NCBI GenBank assembly: GCA_020430865.1
Contig: JAGQIY010001323.1
Coordinates: 1-17,084, forward strand
DNA from: Myxococcales bacterium
Lineage (GTDB): Bacteria > Myxococcota > Polyangia > Polyangiales > Polyangiaceae
DNA length: 17,084 bases
Reading direction: 5' to 3'
Shown: positions 7,896-15,576 of the stretch, piece by piece
Layout of the letters: each line of letters starts with the position of its first letter
How positions within the stretch are numbered: position 1 is the stretch's first letter
Translations under genes and position numbers: made by a program
The notes under the pieces: generated by a model
Told to the model about the DNA's origin: nothing
Seen by the model: the letters and a program-made list of their open reading frames with translations, nothing else
The model's database searches: none

Positions 7896-8603
7896 ATGCT
7901 TCAGCCAGGGGTTTCGCTACGCGTCATCAGCGCCACCAACGCTCTGCTCCTGTGCGACTCTGTCCTGGTGTCCCCCTCCGAAACGCCAGTCGCCGTGGCA
8001 ACGGACTGGCTCGAGCCGATTCGCCGACGCCTCGCGGAGTTCGAGCGCCAGAGCATCGCCAAAGCCAACCTGCGCCCCGCCGCCGTCGCCTTCACGCTCG
8101 TCGACGAGCGTGAAGGTCCCGCTTTCATCCTCACCCAGCGCTCGCGAACGCTGTCACGCCACGCTGGGCAATTCGCCCTGCCGGGTGGGCGCCTGGATCC
8201 CGGAGAGACCCCCGTGGTCGCGGCGCTGCGCGAGCTCGAGGAAGAGATCGGCCTCGCGCTTCCCGAAGCGCACGTGCTCGGCTGCTTGGACGATTTCGAG
8301 ACTCGCTCGGGCTTCTGCATGACGCCCGTCGTGCTGTGGGGCGGTAGCGAACCAGCACTGTGCGCCGACCCCGCCGAGGTTGGGGCGATTCACCGCATCC
8401 CGCTGGCGGCGCTGGAACGCGAAGCGCTGGTCGATCTGTGGCCGATCCCGCAGAGCGATCGGCCGGTGCTGTCGATGCAACTCGGAGAGCTACGCATCTT
8501 CGCCCCCACCGCTGCCCTCATCTACCAGTTTCGGGAGGTCGCTCTGTTCGGTCGCACCACGCGCGTGGCCCACTACGAGCAACCGCTGTTCGCCTGGAGC
8601 TAG
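7896..8603 (+). CDS. Nudix hydrolase, CoA-pyrophosphatase (NudL) type
   Basis: The Nudix box G-x5-E-x7-REUxEE-x-GU is complete (GRLDPGE, then RELEEEIGL). It is preceded by LTQRSRTLSRHAGQFALPGG, the pattern found in NudL-type enzymes that split CoA and its derivatives into phosphopantetheine and 3',5'-ADP. The assignment to CoA rather than another nucleotide is from that family pattern. The C-terminal 90 residues (VGAIHRIPLAALE and onward) match the usual extension. The start is uncertain: ATG 7896 gives 235 aa, GTG 7968 gives 211 aa and TTG 7875 is also open; none has a Shine-Dalgarno and the conserved fold begins only near 8010. It is divergent from cbs and lies 35 bp before the quinone reductase gene, so the two may be cotranscribed. 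Confidence 0.88.
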   Translation: MLQPGVSLRVISATNALLLCDSVLVSPSETPVAVATDWLEPIRRRLAEFERQSIAKANLRPAAVAFTLVDEREGPAFILTQRSRTLSRHAGQFALPGGRLDPGETPVVAALRELEEEIGLALPEAHVLGCLDDFETRSGFCMTPVVLWGGSEPALCADPAEVGAIHRIPLAALEREALVDLWPIPQSDRPVLSMQLGELRIFAPTAALIYQFREVALFGRTTRVAHYEQPLFAWS

Positions 8604-8638
8604 TGTCCTCCACGACTCGAAGGCGGTAGCCTCCGGAC

Positions 8639-9625
8639 ATGAGCACAGCTGAGCGAAAGGCCGTCGTGGTGCGCCGGACCGGAGGCGTCGACGCTCTGGA
8701 GTTCGTGACCGACACGACCCCCGCTCCAGGCCCGGGAGAGGTGCAGCTCCGCCACACGGCGATCGGGCTGAACTTCATCGACACGTATTTCCGTACGGGT
8801 TTGTACGAGACCAGCCTACCCTTCACACCTGGCGCCGAGGCCGCGGGGGTGATCACCGCGCTGGGGCACGGTGTGACGGAGTTCGAGGTCGGTGATCGCG
8901 TGGCCTATGCCGGAGCGAGCCTGGGCGCGTACAGCGAGGCACGGGTGATCGCCGCGGACCGTCTGGTCCCACTTCCCGACGACGTCAGCGATGAGGTCGC
9001 GGCTGCCATATTGCTCAAGGGCCTGACTGCCGAGTACCTGCTTCGGCGCACGTACCGGGTTCGGGGGGGAGAGAGTATCCTGGTGCACGCCGGGGCGGGC
9101 GGCGTCGGCAGCCTGCTCTGCCAGTGGGGAAAGCACCTGGGCGCCAGGGTAATCGCGACCGTGGGCAGCGAGGCCAAGGCAAGGCTTGCACGGCAGCACG
9201 GCGCCAGCGAAGTCATTCTTTACCGCAAGGAATCAGTATCCACGAGGATCCGTGAACTCACCGACGGCGCAGGCGTACCGGTGGTTTATGACTCCGTCGG
9301 TCGAGCGACCTTCATGGACTCGCTGGACTGCCTCGCGGCCCGCGGCACGCTGGTCAGCTTCGGCCAGTCGTCGGGCAAGGTTCCGCCGCTCGACATCGGC
9401 GTCCTCAGCCAGAAGGGCTCGCTGTACCTCACTCGGCCGACGCTGGCCACCTATACCAAGCTCCGCACCGAGCTGCTGGAGGCCAGCGAGGCGCTGTTCT
9501 CTGCGCTCCGGGAGGGCGCGCTGCAGGTTCATATCGGACAGCGGTACGCCCTCGCCGAAGTTCGCAAAGCGCACGCCGATCTCGAAGCGCGAAAGACGGT
9601 TGGCTCGACCGTGCTCCTGCCATGA
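8639..9625 (+). CDS. NADPH:quinone oxidoreductase, zinc-free MDR family
   Basis: A 328-aa medium-chain reductase of the Qor type that passes electrons from NADPH to quinones or small enones in the cytoplasm. The N-terminal GroES-like domain contains the quinone-reductase signature GLNFIDTYFRTGLY (about 43-56). The nucleotide-binding Rossmann domain has AGAGGVGSLLCQWGKHLGA (about 150-170). The catalytic zinc-ligand cysteine and histidine of alcohol dehydrogenases are absent. The length matches the family. Upstream is the Nudix gene (35 bp); its stop overlaps the start of the lipoprotein gene (ATGA at 9622-9625), so expression of those two is probably coupled. Confidence 0.92.
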   Translation: MSTAERKAVVVRRTGGVDALEFVTDTTPAPGPGEVQLRHTAIGLNFIDTYFRTGLYETSLPFTPGAEAAGVITALGHGVTEFEVGDRVAYAGASLGAYSEARVIAADRLVPLPDDVSDEVAAAILLKGLTAEYLLRRTYRVRGGESILVHAGAGGVGSLLCQWGKHLGARVIATVGSEAKARLARQHGASEVILYRKESVSTRIRELTDGAGVPVVYDSVGRATFMDSLDCLAARGTLVSFGQSSGKVPPLDIGVLSQKGSLYLTRPTLATYTKLRTELLEASEALFSALREGALQVHIGQRYALAEVRKAHADLEARKTVGSTVLLP

Positions 9626-10512
9626 GCTCGCTCTCCTGGCTGGTCGTCTGCACCGGGGGAGCCCTGGCGTTGGCTTGCTCTGGACAGCCGAGTCAGATCC
9701 ACACGGCAAGACCGGAAGCGTCAAGTACCGAGCAGAGTTCGGCGCCGAGCAACGCCCCCTCTCCCCCCGAACCGAGTCCCCCGGGCTACAGCAGGCAGCA
9801 GGCAGCGCTGCGCGTCTCGTCGAAGGGAGCTGCGCCACGCCACACCCTGGCGAGAACGCTGGCTCGGTTTCGGCCAGCAGACCAGGCCCGTCAGATCGTG
9901 GCATTCAGCGTGACCCGAGTGGGAGAAGACGCCTCGCGTCGCCTGACCCTGCGAGGAGAGGTGACGATGCACCGTGCCCCAGATCAGGTGGAGCGCCGCG
10001 TCGAGCTGCAGCTGATGCTGCCTGAAGAGCGAGGAGGAGCCGGAACCCAGCAGCGACTGCAGACGACGCTCCTCGATACGGGCTTCGACGACCGCAGTCA
10101 GCTTCCGTTCTTCGGCTTCGCGCGCGCGATGCTACCAAGCCTGCTGCTCGATCCGTTGCCGCGCCTTCCGCTGGGTGTCGGCGCGAGCTGGCACACCACA
10201 CTGCGCTTCGACGAGGCCTCGGGTCCGGTGGTATCCGAGCGCGCCTACCGGTTGCTCGAGTGGCGCGCGCCAGGCAGCCTGGGTGTGAGCCAGGACTCGC
10301 TCATCGCGCTCGTCGAAGCCGAGTGGCGCGATCGAGGCCCAGCAGGTCCAGAGCAGGTGACTCGCGGTCGACTCTGGCACTCCGAGGCTTGGCTGTACCC
10401 GGTTGGCCGCTTGCAGCAGGAGACTCAAGACGCTGATGTGAGCCTTCAGACGCGCGTCCTGATCAACGCCCCCCAGTGGCCTACACTCGCAGCATCTCAG
10501 CTCCTCGAGTAG
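9622..10512 (+). CDS. Putative lipoprotein, unknown function
   Basis: I do not recognise the family. The 296-aa product begins with a hydrophobic stretch ending in ALALAC with Cys19, a plausible but imperfect lipobox (Ala rather than Leu at -3), and it lacks the usual positive charge at the start. A Ser/Pro-rich segment (about 20-60), typical of a lipoprotein tether, follows. The rest (about 80-290) is rich in predicted beta strands (LTLRGEVTM, ERRVELQLMLP, SWHTTLRFDE) with no enzyme motif. The start ATG overlaps the quinone reductase stop. If the lipobox works, the protein sits on the periplasmic side of a membrane. Pairing with a cytoplasmic reductase is unexplained. Confidence 0.78.
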   Translation: MSSLSWLVVCTGGALALACSGQPSQIHTARPEASSTEQSSAPSNAPSPPEPSPPGYSRQQAALRVSSKGAAPRHTLARTLARFRPADQARQIVAFSVTRVGEDASRRLTLRGEVTMHRAPDQVERRVELQLMLPEERGGAGTQQRLQTTLLDTGFDDRSQLPFFGFARAMLPSLLLDPLPRLPLGVGASWHTTLRFDEASGPVVSERAYRLLEWRAPGSLGVSQDSLIALVEAEWRDRGPAGPEQVTRGRLWHSEAWLYPVGRLQQETQDADVSLQTRVLINAPQWPTLAASQLLE

Positions 10513-10605
10513 CTGCATCTTGCGGACTTTGGTCCCGCGGGCAGGCCGAATGATGTAACAATGAGCGCGGGCATCGCTGCGCGAGTCGGGGGCTGTCCAC
10601 GGGGA

Positions 10606-10610
10606 AAGGA
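10606..10610 (+). promoter_or_regulatory. Ribosome-binding site of the PP2C gene
   Basis: AAGGA ends six bases before ATG 10617 and supports that start. The 104-bp gap after the lipoprotein gene shows no clear promoter or terminator. Confidence 0.65.
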
Positions 10611-10616
10611 AGCAGA

Positions 10617-11840
10617 ATGCGGTACATCGCGACAGGGTTGAGCGACGTCGGTCAGAAGCGCGAGAACAACGAAGACTCGTTCCTGATCGACAACGACCTC
10701 GGCCTGTACGTGGTGTGTGACGGCATGGGAGGCCACCAGGGCGGAGAAGTCGCCTCGCGCCTCGCCGTCGACACGACGGCCCGCCTGCTGGAGGAGTCCC
10801 ACGCGAGCTTCGCCGACCTGGTGAAGAGCAAGGAAGGGCGAAACGCGCTCGTCCAGCTCGTCGAGACCGCGATCGAGGCCGCTTGTCGTGAGGTGTTCGG
10901 GCGCGCGAGCGCGGATCCCAGACTGCGCGGCATGGGCACGACCATCACCCTGCTGCTGCTGGTCGGCGACTTCGCCGTCATGGGACACGTCGGTGACAGT
11001 CGGCTCTACCTCTACCGTCAAGGTGAGGTGCACCAACTCAGCTCCGACCACACCTTCGTCGCGAGTCTGATAAGCAGCGGCACGATCAGCCCCGAAGACG
11101 CGAAGCGCCACCCATATGCCTCCGTGCTCACGCGCTCGCTGGGAGTCCAGGAGACGGTGCTCGTCGATACCTTGCTGTTCGACGTCCTGCCTGGGGACAC
11201 CCTGGTGATCTGCTCGGACGGACTCAGCGGCGCGCTCGAGAGTTCAGAGGAGCTGGGACTGATCCTCGAGGAGAACCACGTCGAGAACCTGCCTCAGATG
11301 CTGGTTGACCTGGCGAACGTGCGAGGAGGCAGCGACAACGTGACGGTGGTGTGCGTGAGATCGGCGCGCGCCCCAGCTGACACGTTGCTCGAAACCGACT
11401 TCGAGCTGAGCGCCGAGAACAAGGTGGAGCTGAAGGTCCTGGAGAGCTCCTTCTTGTGCCAGGAGCTGCGCATGGATGGCCTCCTGAGGGTGCTGAACCT
11501 GGCGGACGTGACGGCGCTGGCCATCGGAGAGCGGCCACTGATCCGCGGGGATTCGTCCGACGGCATGCTGATGGTGATCCGAGGTCGGCTGAAGGAAGTT
11601 GGACCAAGGGGGGAACGGGATCTGCTGCGGGGCGATCACGCGCAAGCCACCGCTCTGGTGAGCCCCCACGTCTCCGAGGTCAGCCTGGAGGCCGCTGAGC
11701 CCACCTGGCTCATTCGTCTGGATGGGCCACGCTTCCGGCGCCTCGTGCAACGACGCCCCACGCTCGGCGTGAGGCTCTTGCGAAACCTGGCCCGACAGCT
11801 CTCCGCCGAGCTGATTCAGAACCACGAACCCGTGGCCTGA
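10617..11840 (+). CDS. PP2C-family Ser/Thr phosphatase fused to a cNMP-binding-like domain
   Basis: A 407-aa protein. Residues 1-250 form a complete PP2C (Stp1-type) metal-dependent phosphatase. The opening motif SDVGQKRENNED is at 9-20, VCDGMGGH at 33-40, then GHVGDSRLY, ICSDGLSG and GGSDNVTVV; the metal-binding Asp residues are all present. Residues about 270-400 resemble a cyclic-nucleotide-binding (CAP/cNMP) domain (GMLMVIRGRLKEVGPRGE, FRRLVQRRPTLGVRLLRNLA). The phosphate-binding cassette is not conserved: where the family has FGE-x-AL and an Arg-Ala/Ser pair, this protein reads HAQATALVSPHVSE. So the domain may sense something else or act as a scaffold. It has no membrane segment. It may oppose the Ser/Thr kinase at 5354-6358. 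It ends 28 bp from the convergent hotdog gene. Confidence 0.92.
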   Translation: MRYIATGLSDVGQKRENNEDSFLIDNDLGLYVVCDGMGGHQGGEVASRLAVDTTARLLEESHASFADLVKSKEGRNALVQLVETAIEAACREVFGRASADPRLRGMGTTITLLLLVGDFAVMGHVGDSRLYLYRQGEVHQLSSDHTFVASLISSGTISPEDAKRHPYASVLTRSLGVQETVLVDTLLFDVLPGDTLVICSDGLSGALESSEELGLILEENHVENLPQMLVDLANVRGGSDNVTVVCVRSARAPADTLLETDFELSAENKVELKVLESSFLCQELRMDGLLRVLNLADVTALAIGERPLIRGDSSDGMLMVIRGRLKEVGPRGERDLLRGDHAQATALVSPHVSEVSLEAAEPTWLIRLDGPRFRRLVQRRPTLGVRLLRNLARQLSAELIQNHEPVA

Positions 11841-11868
11841 TCACGCTGCGCGGCGCACGTGCACGCTG

Positions 11869-12774
11869 CTAGAACAACAGCCGGGCGAAGCAGTGAGCCT
11901 TGCCGGTGTCTGGGTCCGCGAGAAGCCGCGCGCTGACGCCGAGACGTCGGTCGAGTTCGAAGGTTCGCAGCCACACGCGATAGCAGCGCCCTGCGAAGCA
12001 CGGGCGAGCAAACGCAAGCTCGAGCTCCGTCCCCATCACGTCGAACCGGTGCCCCAGCGCCGCGAAGCGTCGCAGCGCCGCCTCCTCGATCACGCGGGGG
12101 TAGACCAGGCTGTTCACGTGCTGATTGGAGTCGGTGTGGACCAGCCCGAAGTGGAGCAGCTGGGGGTCCGGAGACTCGGCCCCTTCGAGCCAGCGCGCGC
12201 CGTCGGGGAGTTCGAGCGCCTGCTCCGGGGCCTGCCAGGGGTAGATCTCGGTGGGCAGCTCCGGCACCCCGAGTCCTCCCGGGAGTCGCAGCACCCGTCG
12301 CTCACCGGCCGCGGCAAAGGGCCTGGTCCAGACCTGCTCGGAGAAGATGCGGCCAACGTGGATCCGCTCTCCCCGCTGTTCGGGCTGGGGGTCGTAGGTC
12401 CGCTCGGCGACACCAAAAATATCCGTATGAAAATTGAGCAGGAGGCGCGTCACCTCACCTGCGTGCTCGGCCCGCGCCAGCTGATAGCGAGACGTCGCCT
12501 CCAAATGATTCCTCACGGATACTGGACCACCGAACGTCTGAATGAAGAACCGGCTCGGGATGGCCGCGATGTGCGCTCGCTTCGCCAGCTCCGGCAGCGG
12601 CGTATCCCGCAGCAGCTTGCGCCAGGCGCTGAACCCGACACCCTGCGGGATCGCCTCGAGCTTGACCCGCCCGTCTTGCGCGATGTCCTCGTAGCGCACG
12701 GCGTAGTCCGCGGTAGCAGAGCGACGAGGCTCGCCCGTGATGGGGTCGTTCGGGGAGAGAGAGGGATAGAGCAT
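11869..12774 (-). CDS. Double-hotdog thioesterase-like protein
   Basis: The 301-aa product appears to contain two hotdog folds. The second half has HFGLVHTDSNQHVNSLVYPR, close to the D-x-N-x-H-V-N-x-x-Y pattern of acyl-CoA/acyl-ACP thioesterases. The first half (residues 20-100, AVRYEDIAQDGRVKLEAIPQ) resembles the opening of acyl-ACP thioesterases. I infer hydrolysis or binding of a thioester of CoA or ACP, but the substrate and even activity are unproven. The start is ATG 12774, because GGGGGAGG lies about nine bases upstream on the minus strand. The frame stays open to 13323, but that extension runs antisense through the methyltransferase gene and is rejected. It is divergent from the methyltransferase (120 bp between starts). 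Confidence 0.72.
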   Translation of the reverse strand: MLYPSLSPNDPITGEPRRSATADYAVRYEDIAQDGRVKLEAIPQGVGFSAWRKLLRDTPLPELAKRAHIAAIPSRFFIQTFGGPVSVRNHLEATSRYQLARAEHAGEVTRLLLNFHTDIFGVAERTYDPQPEQRGERIHVGRIFSEQVWTRPFAAAGERRVLRLPGGLGVPELPTEIYPWQAPEQALELPDGARWLEGAESPDPQLLHFGLVHTDSNQHVNSLVYPRVIEEAALRRFAALGHRFDVMGTELELAFARPCFAGRCYRVWLRTFELDRRLGVSARLLADPDTGKAHCFARLLF

Positions 12775-12894
12775 CAGCGACAGCCTCCCCCCGCCGTCGA
12801 GATCTAGTGCAGCGCGCGCCGGGCCGCCAGCCCGCTCGCCTCCGTCGTCGTGCGGACTCCACGCATTCTGCTCTGCGGCTGCTAACGTGGGTGC

Positions 12895-13680
12895 ATGTTC
12901 ACGGCGGGCGGTCCGGGATTCTGGGAGCTGGCGGAGCAAGCGCTCAGCTCCACCGAGCGCGGGTACGACTTGCTTGCTGCCAAGTTCGACTGGACTCCGT
13001 TTCGTACGCCGGACGCAATCGTCCTCGGCACGGAGCAATATCTGCGCGCGGGTCCGCCTCCACGCTCGAGCATCGACCTGTGCTGCGGCACCGGCGTTGG
13101 CCTCGAGATGCTGCGGCGCAGGACGCTCGAGCGGCTGGTAGGCGTGGACTTCAGCCGCAACATGCTGGAGCAGGCGCGACGCCGGCTGGAGTCGGTTTCG
13201 GCGGCCCGAGGTGAACCTCACCCCCAGCTGGAGCTGATCCGTGGGGATGTACTGGAACTGGGAGACCGGACGGAGCTGCACTCGCGCTTCGACGTCGCGA
13301 CTTGCTTCGGCGCCCTGGGGCACATCCGCGAGGTCGACTCAGGGCGCTTTTTTCGGGGTGTGCTGCGTTGCCTGGCCCCGGGAGGGCGCTTGGTTCTCGT
13401 CACCTTCGATCACCCGAAGCCCTGGCACCCCGCATGGCTGTTCTCCCGCGCATACAACGGGCTCACCCACATCCGAAACTACGTGCGCAGCCCGCAGTTC
13501 CACATGTACTACTTGACCCACACCTGGCCGAGGCTCGGACAGCACCTCCGCGCAGCAGGCTTCGACGTGAGCACTCCGAAGCAGGCCTTCGCTACGCCCT
13601 TTCAGGCAGGTCGCTTGGTGGTCGCGACGCGCCCCACCGACGCCAGCCAGTCTGACAATCCCCCGAGCTCCTTGGTCTGA
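12895..13680 (+). CDS. Class I SAM-dependent methyltransferase
   Basis: A 261-aa methyltransferase with a Rossmann-like SAM fold. Motif I is IDLCCGTGVG at 60-69, the acidic ribose-binding residue is D85 (LVGVDFSRNML), motif II-like GDVLEL places D118, and the post-motif LRCLAPGGRLVLVTF is typical of the Methyltransf_11/25 group. These show SAM binding; the acceptor is unknown. The start is ATG 12895 with a poor Shine-Dalgarno. The last 26 codons overlap, tail to tail, the phosphotransferase-like gene on the other strand. The divergent hotdog gene suggests, weakly, a role near acyl or lipid metabolism. Confidence 0.88.
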   Translation: MFTAGGPGFWELAEQALSSTERGYDLLAAKFDWTPFRTPDAIVLGTEQYLRAGPPPRSSIDLCCGTGVGLEMLRRRTLERLVGVDFSRNMLEQARRRLESVSAARGEPHPQLELIRGDVLELGDRTELHSRFDVATCFGALGHIREVDSGRFFRGVLRCLAPGGRLVLVTFDHPKPWHPAWLFSRAYNGLTHIRNYVRSPQFHMYYLTHTWPRLGQHLRAAGFDVSTPKQAFATPFQAGRLVVATRPTDASQSDNPPSSLV

Positions 13681-14621
13681 CGCATCCAGCGCTGCCCGCG
13701 CGCGACCAAGCGCGCCACCGCTTCCGCACGGACCAAGGGCAGATCGCGCGCGAGCGCGGCGTCGCTGTCCCACCAGTCGTCTTCCCCCTTGTAGCTGAGG
13801 ATCATGACCAGTCGCCTCACGACGTAGAGCGCTCCCAGGAGGTGCGCGGCAGCGAGGCGCTCGACACCACCGAAGTCGGACAAGTGATTCGCGAGGAGGC
13901 GCGCCTCGATCGCCTCGTCGTCCGGCAGCGACTCGTCGCTGAGCAGCGTCATCAGATCCTCGATCGGATCGCCGGGACCGGCCGCCTGCCAGTCGATGAG
14001 CACGACGGGCCGCTCCGGCTCGTCCAGCAGCACCATGTAGGCGGGGCTCGCGGTGTGCTTGATGAAGTTCGTCTCCGTGAGATCGATGGTTCGACGCAGC
14101 GCCGCCACGTCGACCTCCGGCGTCTCCAGGTTCGCCAGTCCACCGAGCACGGGCAGCATCTGCACCAGCTCGTCCAGCCGCCCCTCTCGCAGCGGATCGA
14201 AGACCGCGTCGAGGCGCGCCACGCGGCCAGCGGCGTGTGCCCGCGAGAGTCCATCGAGGCACACGCTCAACCATTTTTCCGTAGGGGAATTGTTTGCCTG
14301 GTTGAGCTCCCGAGACATGCGCCGACTGCCGACATCCTCCACGATGATCCAGTCGTCGGACTCGGCAAGGAGCTTCGGGACGGGTACACCGCGTTCGCCG
14401 AGCTCTCTGAGCGCGCGAGCTTCGAGCGCCAGCGCCCGTGCATTCGGGCGCGAAGTGGCGATCACCGAGCGACGACCAAAGATGCAACGGAACGACTCCG
14501 GGACCCCTACGGGGGCCCGCCGTGGAGGCTGGACCTCGGTGGGCGTGATGCCCAAGAGCCTCGAGCAAGCATCCGCAGCCTGCGCCATCAACTCCGGGTG
14601 CTCTTCGCGCACGCCTGCCAT
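13602..14621 (-). CDS. Aminoglycoside-phosphotransferase-fold (APH/choline kinase-like) protein
   Basis: A 339-aa small-molecule kinase-like protein. The APH catalytic loop H-x-D-x4-N is present as T178-I-D180 through N185 (IDLTETNF), so the Asp and Asn remain but the His is Thr. The metal-binding Asp is D210 in VLIDWQAAGPGDP, followed by D218. The lysine that anchors ATP, expected in the second strand, appears replaced in VIATSRP (T56 or nearby), while E67 (ALEARAL) is kept. It may therefore be a divergent kinase or a pseudokinase. The substrate is not recognisable. The start is ATG 14621; ATG 14588 is an alternative with GGAG nearby. Its 3' end overlaps the methyltransferase gene by 79 bp. 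Confidence 0.8.
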   Translation of the reverse strand: MAGVREEHPELMAQAADACSRLLGITPTEVQPPRRAPVGVPESFRCIFGRRSVIATSRPNARALALEARALRELGERGVPVPKLLAESDDWIIVEDVGSRRMSRELNQANNSPTEKWLSVCLDGLSRAHAAGRVARLDAVFDPLREGRLDELVQMLPVLGGLANLETPEVDVAALRRTIDLTETNFIKHTASPAYMVLLDEPERPVVLIDWQAAGPGDPIEDLMTLLSDESLPDDEAIEARLLANHLSDFGGVERLAAAHLLGALYVVRRLVMILSYKGEDDWWDSDAALARDLPLVRAEAVARLVARGQRWMRQTKELGGLSDWLASVGRVATTKRPA

Positions 14622-15004
14622 CGTCGGTCAAGGGTACGCCATCCACGGGCCTTCGCAGAGCCGCCAATTGAACCGGGAGAGCGAAAGCGAGGGCTCGAGT
14701 GCCGATCCTCGCTCGTGTCCCACGCCCGCGACGGCCACGTGACGCGACGCCGAGACGAGAGCAAGAGGGTGCAGTTGGCGGCGGCGTTTGGTTCCCTGAC
14801 TTGGAGGATGGTGCTAAGAGGGCCGCGCCGAGCGCGCTGCGGCCCCGGAGTCGCGGCTCGAATCAGCCGCGCTTGAACGGTTGACGCAACGGTTCGAGGC
14901 GTCCCCAGGGGCAGTTCTCGAGCCAACGACGGACCGAGCAACGACGGACTGCGGCGCCCGACCCTTCCTTGCCCCAGTGGCGCAAACCGAATCAGGAGTA
15001 CTCA
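14622..15004 (+). other. Intergenic region upstream of ndk
   Basis: This 383-bp stretch lies between two divergent genes and I see no convincing coding sequence in it. It contains a GC-rich hairpin (14820-14845), a doubled AACGGTT around 14875-14895 (copies 12 bp apart), a doubled CAACGACGGAC around 14924-14950, and the AGGAG ribosome-binding site of ndk (14994-14998, six bases before ATG 15005). TTGACG at 14881 resembles a -35 element but has no matching -10. Promoters for both flanking genes are presumably here. Confidence 0.5.
14820..14845 (+). promoter_or_regulatory. GC-rich hairpin in the ndk upstream region
   Basis: GGGCCGC (14820-14826) and GCGGCCC (14839-14845) form a perfect 7-bp stem with a 12-base loop. 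No U tract follows, so it is not a typical terminator; it may be an operator, an RNA leader structure or chance in GC-rich DNA. Confidence 0.3.
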
Positions 15005-15424
15005 ATGCCTACCCAGCGCACCCTTTGCATCATCAAGCCCGACGCCGTGGAGAAGAAGGTCCAGGGCCACATCATCCAGCGCGTTCTGGACGAGGGCTTC
15101 CGCGTCGTGGCCATGCAGCAGACTCAGTTGAGTCGCGCCCAGGCCGAAGGTTTCTACGCCGTGCACCGCGAGCGCCCGTTCTTCGACGAGCTCTGCACCT
15201 TCATGACCCGAGGTCCGGTGGTGATCGCCGCGCTCGAGCGAGACGAGGCCGTCGCGCACTGGCGCAAGGTGATCGGTGCGACCGATCCAGCGAAGGCCGA
15301 CGAGGGCACGATCCGCAAGCTGTATGGCGCCAATGTGGGTGAAAACGCCACGCACGGCTCGGACTCGCCCGAAAACGGCCTGATCGAGACGGCGTATTTC
15401 TTCCCTGGACACGAGTTGCTATAG
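15005..15424 (+). CDS. ndk: Nucleoside diphosphate kinase
   Basis: A 139-aa enzyme that moves the gamma phosphate from ATP to other nucleoside diphosphates through a phospho-histidine. The active-site motif NATHGSDS contains H117, the same position as in E. coli. The opening TLCIIKPDAV, the HRERPFF segment (54-60) and the nucleotide-binding RKLYG (104-108) are all conserved, and the length matches the family. Start ATG 15005 has AGGAG six bases upstream. A terminator-like hairpin follows at 15490. In related bacteria I recall ndk directly after sucD; here it has its own upstream region. Confidence 0.98.
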   Translation: MPTQRTLCIIKPDAVEKKVQGHIIQRVLDEGFRVVAMQQTQLSRAQAEGFYAVHRERPFFDELCTFMTRGPVVIAALERDEAVAHWRKVIGATDPAKADEGTIRKLYGANVGENATHGSDSPENGLIETAYFFPGHELL

Positions 15425-15489
15425 GCCCCATCTGGACCTGCGCGGCGGGCGGGTCCCGTCGGTCCTCGCCTCCGCGTCGACCGCTTCGT

Positions 15490-15523
15490 GCGCCCCCCGC
15501 CCTGGTTGGGGGCGCGCGCGGTT
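15490..15523 (+). terminator. Probable terminator after ndk
   Basis: GCGCCCCC (15490-15497) and GGGGGCGC (15508-15515) form a perfect 8-bp GC stem with a 10-base loop, followed by GCGCGGTTT. The stem is strong but the U tract is short, so efficiency is uncertain. Confidence 0.45.
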
Positions 15524-15576
15524 TGGCCACTGGCGTGTGATCGCCTCGCTCGACCCGGATCTGGCTGCCACACCAA

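Noticed and set aside
11841..11868. Bidirectional terminator between the PP2C and hotdog genes
   Set aside because: The 28-bp gap has GC-rich short palindromes (GCACGTGC) but no real stem with a U tract on either strand.
12775..13323. N-terminal extension of the hotdog protein by about 180 residues
   Set aside because: It lies antisense to the methyltransferase SAM-binding core, and the ATG at 12774 has its own ribosome-binding site.
13339..14667. A 442-codon minus-strand frame overlapping the methyltransferase and phosphotransferase-like genes
   Set aside because: It is Arg/Gly/Ala-rich without motifs, while the alternative frame contains the recognisable kinase-fold motifs.
14699..14884. 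Small plus-strand gene of 61 codons upstream of ndk
   Set aside because: No ribosome-binding site, Arg/Pro-rich composition and no recognisable motif; looks like chance openness in GC-rich DNA.
14881..14910. Sigma-70 promoter with TTGACG as -35
   Set aside because: No TATAAT-like sequence lies 16-18 bp downstream, so I could not support it.
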